A stretch of DNA of 64,000 bases from assembly GCA_963681975.1 (NCBI GenBank), contig OY820613.1:1178001-1242000 (forward strand), read 5' to 3'. This DNA is from JANELJ01 sp024511395 (GTDB lineage: Bacteria > Pseudomonadota > Gammaproteobacteria > GRL18). Of the stretch, positions 25,916-35,698 are shown piece after piece. The position numbers and the translations under genes are program-made. Position 1 is the stretch's first letter, and each line of letters opens with the position of its first letter. The notes beneath the pieces were generated by a model. The model was not told where the DNA came from. It searched no databases and was given only the letters and a program-made list of their open reading frames with translations.

Positions 25916-26111
25916 ATAAATCGGTTGAAACGTAGCGAGAATGATCAGAGTGCTGAAGATACAAGGATTTACAGGTTATTTTGGCTTTATTCGTACCCCA
26001 AGGACACTTCCTTCGGGGCGTAGCCACCCTACGGGTGAAGTCAAAATGTTCTGGAAAGCCTTGTAGATTCAGTGCTATGGACATTCGCAGTAGGTTTAAC
26101 TAATTTATTTA
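25912..26111. repeat. Long imperfect palindrome P1 (about 200 bp, ERIC-like size)
   Basis: The left arm from CTAAATAAATCGGTTGAAAC (25912) through GCGAGAATG, CTGAAGATACAAGG and TTATTTTGGCTT is mirrored by the right arm ending TTTAACTAATTTATTTA (26111), with about 65-75 paired positions per arm and scattered mismatches. The centre holds CCCCAAGGA/TCCTTCGGGG and CACCC/GGGTG hairpins. It begins at the yqiB stop and ends at the TATTTA where IS copy D inserted. It has no coding potential; this is the whole content of the yqiB to copy D space. Confidence 0.75.
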
Positions 26112-27609
26112 GTCTGCCCTGAATAAAACATAGTGCATTGATTTATAAAGAAATATTTCTTGATTATGGGTGTTAAATTTGCAGGTTTTTGGTAAAATAA
26201 TCCTTATTACCTTGTAAATTTCCAGACCAGAATGAAGCCAGAGAAACAGCCAAAAATACCTCAGGAAGACCTGTTCAGGATGCGCCTTGAAAACATGCTG
26301 GACATAAACCATGAGTTGATTAAGTTATCAAAACACATAGATTGGGAAAGTCCTGATAAAGAATGGGGCGCTCTGTTTGTATCCACTAAAGGTGCTCCTG
26401 CCATACGCACTCGATTGATTGCAGGATTGCATTACCTGAAACACCTGCATGATTTATCAGATGAACAGGTAGTAAAAGGCTGGACAGAAAATCCGTACTG
26501 GCAGTATTTCTGTGGTGAAGAATACTTTCAGCATAAAATGCCTATACACCCTGTGACCATGACCAAATGGCGTAACCGGCCGGGTAAGTCAGGCAGTGAA
26601 AAATTACTGATTGAAACCATTAAAGCCGGACTAAAGAGTAAAACCATAAAGCCTGGCAGTTTAAAGAAAGTCACGGTAGATACTACCGTACAGGAAAAGA
26701 ACATCGCTTTTCCAACCGATTCAAAGCTCCTGAACAAAGCCAGAGAAAACCTGGTTAAACTGTCCAAAGAGCACGGTATTAAACTGCGTCAGAACTATAA
26801 TCGGGTTGGGCCGCAATATGTGTTAATGGCCAGTCGTTATGCTCATGCAAAACAGTTTAAACGCATGAAGAAAATGAACAATAAACTGAAATCCCGTTTA
26901 GGTCGTGTTAAACGGGATATTGAACGACAACTGCCCAACTATTCTGTTGATATTCAGTCTCTGTTTGAAGTAGCTCTAAAACAGGCTCAGAAACTGATTG
27001 AGCAGGAGCAGCACAGTAAGAACAAGCTTTACAGTTTACATGCACCGGAAGTCGAGTGTATCAGTAAAGGCAAAGCTCATAAGCCTTATGAATTTGGAGT
27101 TAAAGCCAGTATCGCGGTAACTAACAAGGAAGGCTTTGTTATTGGTGCTCAAAGTTGTCCGGGCAATCCTTATGATGGACATACCTTGCTGCCACAACTG
27201 GAACAAATAAAACAGTTTACAGCCGTACAGCCGGAACAGTGCTTTGTTGACCGGGGTTATCGTGGACATGAAGTAAAAGACACTAAAGTTTTTATCTCAG
27301 GTCAGAAGAGAGGCGTTACCCGAAGTATTAAAAAGGCATTAAAACGGCGCAGTGCGATTGAGCCTGAAATCGGTCATATGAAAAACGATGGCCGTTTAGA
27401 CCGCTGCTACCTCAAAGGTGCAGTCGGTGATGCCATTAATGTGGTTATGGTAGCCGCTGGACATAACTTAAGAAAGCTCCTCAATAAGCTCCGGCTTTTG
27501 TGGCTCAAAATTATTTCCGGTTTGATGGGGTCTTTTATCAAACCGGGGAAATCAGCTGCTTTAAACCTGGCTTGATGTCAGGCTTAAAACGGTATTATTC
27601 AGGTTGAAC
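26112..27609 (+). mobile_element. IS5-family element, copy D (full length)
   Basis: 1,498 bp with the direct repeat TATTTA on both sides (26106-26111, 27610-27615). The right-hand repeat is at once the left flank of copy E, so copies D and E form a head-to-tail tandem with a 6-bp spacer. Confidence 0.96.
26232..27575 (+). CDS. IS5-family transposase, copy D
   Basis: Intact 447-residue type 1 transposase with Asp150, Asp340 and Glu377. It differs from copy B at only a few positions (for example HIDWES, RKLLNKL and a different extreme C-terminus, GSFIKPGKSAALNLA). Confidence 0.93.
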   Translation: MKPEKQPKIPQEDLFRMRLENMLDINHELIKLSKHIDWESPDKEWGALFVSTKGAPAIRTRLIAGLHYLKHLHDLSDEQVVKGWTENPYWQYFCGEEYFQHKMPIHPVTMTKWRNRPGKSGSEKLLIETIKAGLKSKTIKPGSLKKVTVDTTVQEKNIAFPTDSKLLNKARENLVKLSKEHGIKLRQNYNRVGPQYVLMASRYAHAKQFKRMKKMNNKLKSRLGRVKRDIERQLPNYSVDIQSLFEVALKQAQKLIEQEQHSKNKLYSLHAPEVECISKGKAHKPYEFGVKASIAVTNKEGFVIGAQSCPGNPYDGHTLLPQLEQIKQFTAVQPEQCFVDRGYRGHEVKDTKVFISGQKRGVTRSIKKALKRRSAIEPEIGHMKNDGRLDRCYLKGAVGDAINVVMVAAGHNLRKLLNKLRLLWLKIISGLMGSFIKPGKSAALNLA

Positions 27610-27615
27610 TATTTA

Positions 27616-29113
27616 GTCCGACCTGAATGAACCATAGCACATTGATTTATAAGGAAATATTGGCGAATTATGGGTGTTAAATTTGCAGGTTTTTGGTAAA
27701 ATAAGCCTTATTACCTTGCAAATCTCCAGACCAGAATGAAGCCAAAGAAACAGCCAAAAATACCTCAGGAAGACCTGTTCAGGATGCGCCCTGAAAACAT
27801 GCTGGACATAAACCATAAGTTGATTAAGTTATCAAAACACATAGACCGGGAAAGTCCTGATAAAGAATGGGGCGCTTTGTTTGTATCCACTAAAGGTGCT
27901 CCTGCCATACGCACTTGATTGATTGCAGGATTGCATTACCTGAAACACCTTCATGATTTATCAGATGAACAGGTAGTAAAAGGCTGGACAGAAAATCCGT
28001 ACTGGCAGTATTTCTGTGGTGAAGAATACTTTCAGCATAAGATGCCCATACACCCTGTGACCATGACCAAATGGCGTAACCGGCCGGGTAAATCAGGCAG
28101 TGAAAAATTACTGATTGAAACCATTAAAGCCGGACTAAAGAGTAAAACTATCAAGCCTGGCAGTTTAAAGAAAGTCACGGTAGATACTACCGTACAGGAA
28201 AAGAACATCGCTTTTCCAACCGATTCAAAGCTCCTGAACAAAGCCAGAGAAAACCTGATTAAACTGTCCAAAGAGCACGGTATTAAACTGCGCCAGAACT
28301 ATAATCGGTTTGGGCCGCAATATGTACTAATGGCCAGTCGTTATGCTCATGCAAAACAGTTTAAACGCATGAAGAAAATGAACAATAAACTGAAATCCCG
28401 TTTAGGTCGTGTTAAACGGAATATTGAACGACAACTGCCCAACTATTCTGTTGATATTCAGTCTCTGTTTGAAGTAGCTCTAAAACAGGCTCAGAAACTG
28501 ATTGAGCAGGAGCAGCACAGTAAGAACAAGCTTTACAGTTTACATGCTCCTGAAGTTGAGTGTATCAGTAAAGGCAAAGCTCATAAGCCTTATGAATTTG
28601 GTGTTAAAACCAGTATCGCGGTAACTAACAAGGAAGGCTTTGTTATTGGCGCTCAAAGTTGTCCGGGCAATCCTTATGATGGACATACCTTGCTGCCACA
28701 ACTGGAACAGATAAAACAGTTTACAGCCGTACAACCGGAACAGTGCTTTGTTGACCGGGGTTACCGTGGACATGAAGTAAAAGACACTAAAGTTTTTATC
28801 TCAGGTCAGAAGCGAGGCGTTACCCGAAGTATTAAAAAGGCATTAAAACGGCGCAGTGCGATTGAGCCTGAAATCGGTCATATGAAAAACGATGGCCGTT
28901 TAGATCGCTGCTACCTCAAAGGCACAGTCGGTGATGCCATTAATGTGGTTATGGTAGCCGCTGGTCATAACTTAAGAAAGATCCTCAATAAGCTCCGGCT
29001 TTTGTGGCTCAAAATTATTTCCGGTTTGATGGGGTGTTTTATCAAACCGGAGCAATCTGCTGCTTTAAACCTGGCTTGAGGTCAGGCTTAAAACGGTATT
29101 ATTCAGGTTGAAC
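27616..29113 (+). mobile_element. IS5-family element, copy E (full length, dead transposase)
   Basis: 1,498 bp. Left flank TATTTA (shared with copy D), right flank TAAATA (29114-29119), which is the inverse rather than the direct copy, so this element lacks a true target duplication. The transposase has a nonsense codon. Confidence 0.94.
27736..29079 (+). pseudogene. IS5-family transposase, copy E, nonsense mutation
   Basis: Same 447-codon frame as copy D, but codon 61 is TGA (27916-27918) where the other copies have CGA (Arg), a single C-to-T change. All catalytic residues downstream are intact. A TTG follows the stop at once, but a protein started there would lack the N-terminal 61 residues. 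Confidence 0.94.
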
Positions 29114-29129
29114 TAAATAGTTTACAGCT

Positions 29130-29405
29130 ATGCAGCAAAAACAGCTTAAAGATCTGTCCCATGAATTACAGGCCATGACCAGTGCGGCTTATGGTGTGGG
29201 TAAACCTATTAATCAGCTTTCAGCACAGCTCAGAGAACTGGATGACCGTCAGGAAGAATTTGATCTTAAAGAACAGGGCGCACAGTCCATGCAGCAGGCT
29301 ATTGCCCTAGTACACAAAGGGGTGTCCATTGAAGAATTAATGGAAACCTGTGAGATGTCCCGCGGTGAGGCCGAATTATTAATTATGGTTCACGGGCAGT
29401 ACTAA
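29130..29405 (+). CDS. DUF2802 protein, probably 5-prime truncated (chemotaxis-linked)
   Basis: DUF2802 proteins usually lie at the end of flagellar/chemotaxis clusters after cheW in gammaproteobacteria; their function is unknown. The 91 residues match the coiled-coil and C-terminal part: LQAMTSAAYGVGKPINQLSAQL, QAIALVHKGVSIEELMETC and MSRGEAELLIMVH. Family members normally begin with a membrane helix, absent here because IS copy E ends 16 bases before the ATG. With the HDOD and fliA remnants it is the third trace of a lost motility cluster. Confidence 0.72.
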   Translation: MQQKQLKDLSHELQAMTSAAYGVGKPINQLSAQLRELDDRQEEFDLKEQGAQSMQQAIALVHKGVSIEELMETCEMSRGEAELLIMVHGQY

Positions 29406-29434
29406 AGTCCTGCTACATTTTCTATATTACGCGG

Positions 29435-29623
29435 CTAACGCGGCGCAATCATCATAAACAGAAAACTGAAAATAACCAGGGTGATAAAAAAGTAAATAAA
29501 GTTTCTCGGGGTTTTTTTCTGCCAGTCCTTACCATGAAAACGGGTAGGCGCATTGCAGACCGGGCAGCTGCCGGCATCCGGTTCAATTTCATTGCCGCAA
29601 TGGCTGCAATAGTGTTTTTCCAT
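29435..29623 (-). CDS. Small zinc-ribbon membrane protein
   Basis: A 62-residue protein with two CxxC knuckles (CSHC at 6-9, CPVC at 20-23) that form a zinc ribbon, followed by a single hydrophobic helix at about 41-60 (NFIYFFITLVIFSFLFMMIA). The plan is an N-terminal cytoplasmic zinc ribbon and a C-terminal membrane anchor. The function is not known. It lies 63 bp downstream of the HIT-like gene on the same strand and probably shares its transcript. Confidence 0.7.
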   Translation of the reverse strand: MEKHYCSHCGNEIEPDAGSCPVCNAPTRFHGKDWQKKTPRNFIYFFITLVIFSFLFMMIAPR

Positions 29624-29686
29624 AAGTTCAGTTAATATCCAGTCTGTTACAATAGATGTTCAATAAATAGTTTTTTCATATCTGGC

Positions 29687-30736
29687 TTAGTTTAATTTTA
29701 ACAAAACCAGTTCCCGTTCTAACTGCGGATAATCCAGATCCAGAAACTGGCTGTGATTAAAGGTTGTAAAACCACCGCTGGCCTCATACCAGGCAAAACC
29801 ACTGCTCCAGGGGGCATCAGGATAAGTTCCCTGATGCTTTCTCGGTAGACAATACAGGTTGCCAAGAAGGTAAATAAGATTATAACTAATATGCTGCTGA
29901 TGTAAATGCTCAATAAATGACCAGCTCTCCTGCATATTATCAAATACCCGGCATTCCAGCGGGTAGCTTTCGGAGCCGCCGTTGTGCTGCCAGACCGGTT
30001 CCATAACCGGTAAGGGGTGATCCTTGATAAACAGGTGAAAATGCAGATGATTAATGGAAGAAAACGCACCATAGGCATTATAAGCCATGCCGAGCCCCGG
30101 CAGAGTTTCCCCCAGTTGTGCGGTTAGCTGCCAGATATACTGATGATAATCACGCTTCAGATACTGGGGCAGACATTTTTCAGCATCGGGTATCAGCAGA
30201 GAATGAAAGCGGGCAAAGGGAAATTTATTATAAAAAATCTGCAGTTTTCTATCGTATAAAGTGCCGGACCAGTAACATTCTTTCTGTAAAAAAGGCTTGT
30301 TAAAATGAAAACCGTCGGGGTTAAAGTCCAGAAAAATGCCTTCAATTACATTCTGGCTCATACGGGCAGGGCGCAGGGAGCGAATATGATTAAACTGCAG
30401 TTCCCACTGGCGATTATTATGATGAACATGACGAAATTCTGTCTGGCTGATCTTGTCAATACCACCCATGGCCATCAGCTTTAAAAATACCATGATATCA
30501 TCCGGTGCTTCAGTCAGCAGTTGCCCGTCCTGTAACAGGCTGCGATATTTATCGGCCAGTTGATGGTGTTTTTTCTGTAATGCTTTATTAGTATAGTCGT
30601 GCACATGCTGATCAAAACTGGCATTGGCCAGTACTAGGATAAAAATACCCAGCTCATCGTAGTCCAGCAACTGCACCAGACCCTGCTCGAAAATGTGACG
30701 GAATTGTGCTTTTGAAGAAAATATTTCAGGGGTCAT
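29687..30736 (-). CDS. HIT/GalT-superfamily-like protein (GDP-sugar phosphorylase type)
   Basis: A 349-residue protein whose centre has NKFPFARFHSLLIPD and then a histidine triad-like HLHFHLF (in FSSINHLHFHLF). These are hallmarks of the HIT/galactose-1-phosphate uridylyltransferase superfamily and recall GDP-hexose phosphorylases (VTC2/GDPGP1-like) and Ap4A phosphorylases. The N-terminal 120 residues are helical and unrecognised. No signal peptide. The substrate cannot be set from the sequence. It is followed by the zinc-ribbon protein; IS copy F begins 67 bp upstream of the start. Confidence 0.6.
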   Translation of the reverse strand: MTPEIFSSKAQFRHIFEQGLVQLLDYDELGIFILVLANASFDQHVHDYTNKALQKKHHQLADKYRSLLQDGQLLTEAPDDIMVFLKLMAMGGIDKISQTEFRHVHHNNRQWELQFNHIRSLRPARMSQNVIEGIFLDFNPDGFHFNKPFLQKECYWSGTLYDRKLQIFYNKFPFARFHSLLIPDAEKCLPQYLKRDYHQYIWQLTAQLGETLPGLGMAYNAYGAFSSINHLHFHLFIKDHPLPVMEPVWQHNGGSESYPLECRVFDNMQESWSFIEHLHQQHISYNLIYLLGNLYCLPRKHQGTYPDAPWSSGFAWYEASGGFTTFNHSQFLDLDYPQLERELVLLKLN

Positions 30737-30802
30737 AATAAGCCTTATTATGACCTAAGTGGTTTTATTATTACCAGAAAATCACAGAATTATAACTAAA
30801 TA

Positions 30803-32133
30803 GTCCGACCTGAATAAATCATAGCACATTGATTTATAAGGAAATATTGGCGAATTATGGGTGTTAAATTTGCAGGTTTTTGGTAAAATAACCCTTATTA
30901 CCTTGCAAATTTCCAGACCAGAATGAAGCCAGAGAAACAGCCAAAAATACCTCAGGAAGACCTGTTCAGGATGCGCCTTGAAAACATGCTGGACATAAAC
31001 CATGAGTTGATTAAGTTATCAAAACACATAGATTGGGAAAGTCCTGATAAAGAATGGGGCGCTCTGTTTGTATCCACTAAAGGTGCTCCTGCCATACGCA
31101 CTCGATTGATTGCAGGATTGCATTACCTGAAACACCTGCATGATTTATCGGATGAACAGGTAGTAAAAGGCTGGACAGAAAATCCGTACTGGCAGTATTT
31201 CTGTGGTGAAGAATACTTTCAGCATAAAATGCCTATACACCCTGTGACCATGACCAAATGGCGTAACCGGCCGGGTAAGTCAGGCAGTGAAAAATTACTG
31301 ATTGAAACCATTAAAGCCGGACTAAAGAGTAAAACCATAAAGCCTGGCAGTTTAAAGAAAGTCACGGTAGATACTACCGTACAGGAAAAGAACATCGCTT
31401 TTCCAACCGATTCAAAGCTCCTGAACAAAGCCAGAGAAAACCTGGTTAAACTGTCCAAAGAGCACGGTATTAAACTGCGTCAGAACTATAATCGGGTTGG
31501 GCCGCAATATGTACTAATGGCCAGTCGTTATGCTTATGCAAAACAGTTTAAACGCATGAAGAAAATGAACAATAAACTGAAATCCCGTTTAGGTCGTGTT
31601 AAACGGGATATTGAACGACAACTGCCCAACTATTCCGTTGATATTCAGTCTCTGTTTGAAGTAGCTCTAAAACAGGCTCAGAAACTGATTGAGCAGGAGC
31701 AGCACAGTAAGAACAAGCTTTACAGTTTACATGCACCGGAAGTCGAGTGTATCAGTAAAGGCAAAGCTCATAAGCCTTATGAATTTGGAGTTAAAACCAG
31801 TATCGCGGTAACTAACAAGGAAGGCTTTGTTATTGGTGCTCAAAGTTGTCCGGGCAATCCTTATGATGGACATACCTTGCTGCCACAACTGGAACAGATA
31901 AAACAGTTTACAGCCGTACAACCGGAACACTGCTTTGTTGACCGGGGTTATCGTGGACATGAAGTAAAAGACACTAAAGTTTTTATCTCAGGTCAGAAGC
32001 GAGGCGTTACCCGAAGTATTAAAAAGGCATTAAAACGGCGCAGTGCGATTGAGCCTGAAATTGGTCATATGAAAAATGATGGCCGTTTAGATCGCTGCTA
32101 CCTCAAAGGTGCAGTCGGTGATGCCATTAATGT
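30803..32133 (+). mobile_element. IS5-family element, copy F, cut by an IS66 element
   Basis: Left end intact with flank TAAATA. The element matches the others up to position 1,331 (GATGCCATTAATGT) and then stops at the left terminus of an IS66-type element. The missing 167 bp are not found on the far side. Instead an inverted copy (G) follows, ending at nearly the same internal position. Confidence 0.93.
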
Positions 32134-32137
32134 GTAA
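30923..32137 (+). pseudogene. IS5-family transposase, copy F, C-terminally truncated
   Basis: 404 codons, identical in type to copies B and D, including Asp150, Asp340 and Glu377. It ends at GDAINV, with the stop supplied by the IS66 end. The last 43 residues are missing. Confidence 0.9.
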
Positions 32138-32223
32138 GCGCCAAATAATCCCACCTACTCCCACCCCTTAAAATCCTTCAAACTATTACTTTTTATAATT
32201 TCATAATCATAAAAGGTAACCCT

Positions 32224-32517
32224 ATGCCCCACGAACGAGATGAAGAAATGCGCACCCACCTACAGGCCTGGCAGTCCAGCGGCCTGACTCAGAAGCAATA
32301 CTGTCAGCAGCACAACCTTAAAACCCATATGTTCAGTTACTACAAAGCCAAATTTCTGAGGCAGTCAGATGATAGTGAGAGCTTAATACCGGTGCAGGTT
32401 GTTCAGGATAAGACCGTTTCAGGTCTGATTTTAAACCTGCCCAATGGTTTAAGTCTGGAAATCCAGCCAGGCTTTGAGCAGCCAACCTTTATGCAAGTAC
32501 TGTCTTTACTGAAATAG
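32224..32517 (+). CDS. tnpA: IS66 accessory protein TnpA
   Basis: A 97-residue DNA-binding accessory protein of IS66 elements. The N-terminus HLQAWQSSGLTQKQYCQQHNL resembles the helix-turn-helix of this family and is followed by a short beta-rich tail (VSGLILNLPNGLSLEI). The start has an AAAGGTAAC ribosome site. The stop is four bases before the tnpB ATG, so they are coupled. The gene appears intact. Confidence 0.85.
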   Translation: MPHERDEEMRTHLQAWQSSGLTQKQYCQQHNLKTHMFSYYKAKFLRQSDDSESLIPVQVVQDKTVSGLILNLPNGLSLEIQPGFEQPTFMQVLSLLK

Positions 32518-32521
32518 CTTA

Positions 32522-32878
32522 ATGTTGCGTGTTAATCAAAACACTCAGGTTTACCTGGCCTGTGGTGCCACCGATATGAGAAAGAGCATAAACGGATTAA
32601 GCCTGCTGGTTTCTGAAGTTCTGCAGCAGGATGTTTTCAGCGCCAGCCTGTTTGTCTTTTGTAATTGTAGCCGGGATAAACTTAAAATTCTGCACCGGGA
32701 TAATAATGGTTTCTGGCTGTATTATAAGCGTCTGGAAAAGGGGCGCTTTAAATGGCCTGAGTTAAGAGGACAGACCTCTGCCAGTTTAACTCAGCGGGAA
32801 TTAAACTGGCTTCCGGATGGCTTAAACATTGAAAAAGTTCAGGCTCACCCCCGACTGAACTATACGCATATTGGCTGA
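32522..32878 (+). CDS. tnpB: IS66 accessory protein TnpB
   Basis: The 118-residue IS66 Orf2 protein (not the IS605-type TnpB nuclease). Hallmarks are VYLACGATDMRKSINGLSLLV, FVFCNCSRDKLKILHRDNNG and WLYYKRLEKGRFKWP. Its exact role is unknown, but it is required for transposition in studied IS66 elements. The gene is intact. Confidence 0.92.
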   Translation: MLRVNQNTQVYLACGATDMRKSINGLSLLVSEVLQQDVFSASLFVFCNCSRDKLKILHRDNNGFWLYYKRLEKGRFKWPELRGQTSASLTQRELNWLPDGLNIEKVQAHPRLNYTHIG

Positions 32879-32951
32879 CAAAACTACGGATGAAGTCTTG
32901 AACAAGCGCAGAAAAAACCAAACAAAAACAAGGTGATGCATTGATTTAACG

Positions 32952-34352
32952 GTGAAACATTATACTTGCTGTAGTATAATACAGCCCATGAAATCCACTG
33001 CCGCATCAACCGACAAAACCATTGCTCAACTGCAATCCAGGATAGTGGATTTAGAAACCAAAGTCCGGTTTTATGAAGAGCAGTTTAACCTGTTACAACA
33101 TAAACGCTTTGGTCGTTCTTCTGAAAAGCCCGATACACAGGCCGAGCTGTTTAATGAAGCCGAAAGCATTATAGTAGAAGAAGAATGCGCCCATCAGGAT
33201 GATACAGAAGCAGACTCTGCTCAAATCACCATTACCTATACCCGGAAAAAGCCCGGTCGCAAACCCTTACCCAAAGACCTGCCCGGAGAGCAAATTCGTT
33301 ACGAATTACCCAAAAGCGAGCAGGTTTGCGGCTGTGGTCATGCTTTGCATGAAATCGGAGAAGACACTTCTGAGCAACCGGATATCATTCCTGCGCAGAT
33401 TAAAGTTATAGAGCACATTCGGGTCAAATACGCCTGCCGTCAGTGTGATAACGGCATTAAAACAGCCCAACTGAGCCAGCCCCTGCTGCAAAGGCTTATT
33501 CATTATCAGTTACAGCAATCCATTATCCGGGCTGATGAAACTCCGGTTCAGGTGCTCAATGAACCGGGAAGAAAGGCACAAAGTCAGTCTTATATGTGGT
33601 TGTACCAAAGCGGCAGTAGCGGTGCATCTCCACCTGTTATTATTTATGATTATCAGCCCGGGCGCAGTGGGCTGTTTGCCAAAAACCACCTGCAGGATTT
33701 TAAAGGTCAATATCTTCAAACCAATGGCTATAGTGGTTATGCCCAGGTGTGTGCCCCGCAAAGTGGCATTGTCTCTGTCGGTTGCCGGGCTCATGCCCGG
33801 CGTAAGTTTGATGAGGTGATTAAAGCCCTTAAGGGTAAAAACGTGAAACCCGGAAAGGCCCATATGGCACTGAACACCATTGCCAAACTGTATGTCATTG
33901 AAAAGCAGTGCAAAACCATGAGTGCAGAGCAGCGTTATCTGGTTCGTCAAAAGAAAAGTCAGCCCATATTAAATCAGTTTAAGCAATGGCTGGATAAATC
34001 CGCTGAGCAGGTACCGCCCAAACAGCTCCCGGGCAAGGCCATTCATTATGCTTTAAATCAATGGACTCAGTTAACCTGCTACATTGAAGATAGTCATCCG
34101 GAGATTGATAATAATGCCGCCGAACGGCGCATCAAACCGTTTGTGATTGGCAGAAAAAACTGGCTGTTCAGTCAGACACCCAATGGTGCTATGGCCAGTG
34201 CGATGCTTTTCAGTTTAATTGAAACGGCCAAAGCCAATAAACCGGAGCCCTTTGCTTATATCCGTTATATCCTGACAGAGTTACCCAGGCTGGGCCACCA
34301 TAACCATATTAATGGCATCACCGACTGCACCTTTGAGGTAGCAGCGGTCTAG
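32952..34352 (+). pseudogene. tnpC: IS66 transposase TnpC with internal deletion and fused tail
   Basis: 466 residues against about 510-530 normally. The N-terminal coiled coil (LQSRIVDLETKVRFYEEQF), the zinc-finger-like CGCGHALHEIGE and ACRQCDNGIKTA, the catalytic IRADETPVQVL and PEIDNNAAERRIKPFVIGRKNW are visible. Between IKTAQLSQP and LLQRLIHYQL about 60-70 residues that normally include SKYADGLPLYRQE-type sequence are missing, without loss of frame. The normal end is replaced by about 20 residues read from inverted IS copy G. Confidence 0.85.
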
Positions 34353-35516
34353 ACGAGCATCATTTTTCATATGACCGATTTCAGGCTCAATCGCACTGCG
34401 CCGTTTTAATGCCTTTTTAATACTTCGGGTAACGCCTCGCTTCTGACCTGAGATAAAAACTTTAGTGTCTTTTACTTCATGTCCACGATAACCCCGGTCA
34501 ACAAAGCACTGTTCCGGCTGTACGGCTGTAAACTGTTTTATTTGTTCCAGTTGTGGCAGCAAGGTATGTCCATCATAAGGATTGCCCGGACAACTTTGAG
34601 CGCCAATAACAAAGCCTTCCTTGTTAGTTACCGCGATACTGGCTTTAACACCAAATTCATAAGGCTTATGAACTTTGCCTTTACTGATACACTCGACTTC
34701 CGGTGCATGTAAACTGTAAAGCTTGTTCTTACTGTGCTGCTCCTGCTCAATCAGTTTCTGAGCCTGTTTTAGAGCTACTTCAAACAATGACTGAATATCA
34801 ACAGAATAGTTGGGCAGTTGTCGTTCAATATCCCGTTTAACACGACCTAAACGGGATTTCAGTTTATTGTTCATTTTCTTCATGCGTTTAAACTGTTTTG
34901 CATGAGCATAACGACTGGCCATTAGTACATATTGCGGCCCAACCCGATTATAGTTCTGGCGCAGTTTAATACCGTGCTCTTTGGACAGTTTAATCAGGTT
35001 TTCTCTGGCTTTGTTCAGGAGCTTTGAATCGGTTGGAAAAGCGATGTTCTTTTCCTGTACGGTAGTATCTACCGTGACTTTCTTTAAACTGCCTGGCTTG
35101 ATAGTTTTACTCTTTAGTCCGGCTTTAATGGTTTCAATCAGTAATTTTTCACTGCCTGATTTACCCGGCCGGTTACGCCATTTGGTCATGGTCACAGGGT
35201 GTATAGGCATTTTATGCTGAAAGTATTCTTCACCACAGAAATACTGCCAGTACGGATTTTCTGTCCAGCCTTTTACTACCTGTTCATCCGATAAATCATG
35301 AAGGTGTTTCAGGTAATGCAATCCTGCAATCAATCGAGTGCGTATGGCAGGAGCACCTTTAGTGGATACAAACAGAGCACCCCATTCTTTATCAGGACTT
35401 TCCCGGTCTATGTGTTTTGATAACTTAATCAACTCATGGTTTATGTCCAGCATGTTTTCAAGGCGCATCCTGAACAGGTCTTCCTGAGGTATTTTTGGCT
35501 GTTTCTCTGGCTTCAT
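34281..35516 (-). pseudogene. IS5-family transposase, copy G, C-terminally truncated
   Basis: 411 codons of the type 1 transposase, with Asp150, Asp340 and Glu377 intact. It ends GDAINMVMVAQPG, the last residues coming from the IS66 side. The normal last 40 residues are missing. Confidence 0.9.
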
Positions 35517-35636
35517 TCTGGTCTGGAAATTTGCAAGGTAATAAGGCTTATTTTACCAAAAACCTGCAAATTTAACACCCATAATCAAACAATATTTCTT
35601 TATAAATCAATGCTATATGTTTTATTCAGGGTGGAC
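34293..35636 (-). mobile_element. IS5-family element, copy G, 3-prime truncated
   Basis: Minus-strand copy with intact left terminus (35636) and 1,344 bp present. It is cut by the IS66 element within 13 bp of the same internal position as copy F. F and G thus form a 1.33-kb inverted repeat around IS66. The outer flank is TAGTTA (35637-35642). Confidence 0.92.
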
Positions 35637-35698
35637 TAGTTACCTTTGATATTCAACATTGACTGTTTTTTACACGCCACATCATAATTGTAGACTAT

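Larger units (their letters stand above)
32134..34292 (+). mobile_element. IS66-family element, right end missing
   Basis: It starts with GTAAGCG, the classical IS66 terminus, and holds the three genes tnpA, tnpB and tnpC in order. The right terminus is absent; tnpC runs into IS copy G. No 8-bp duplication can be identified. tnpC also carries an internal deletion, so the element is inactive. Confidence 0.88.

Noticed and set aside
27919..29079. Functional shortened transposase of copy E starting at TTG 27919
   Set aside because: The TTG follows the nonsense codon directly, has no ribosome site, and would yield a protein lacking the N-terminal domain. The frame is simply the remainder of a dead gene.
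21160..29113. CRISPR-like or integron-like regular spacing of repeats
   Set aside because: The repeats are whole IS elements of 1.5 kb with genes between them; there are no short regularly spaced direct repeats and no cas or integrase genes.
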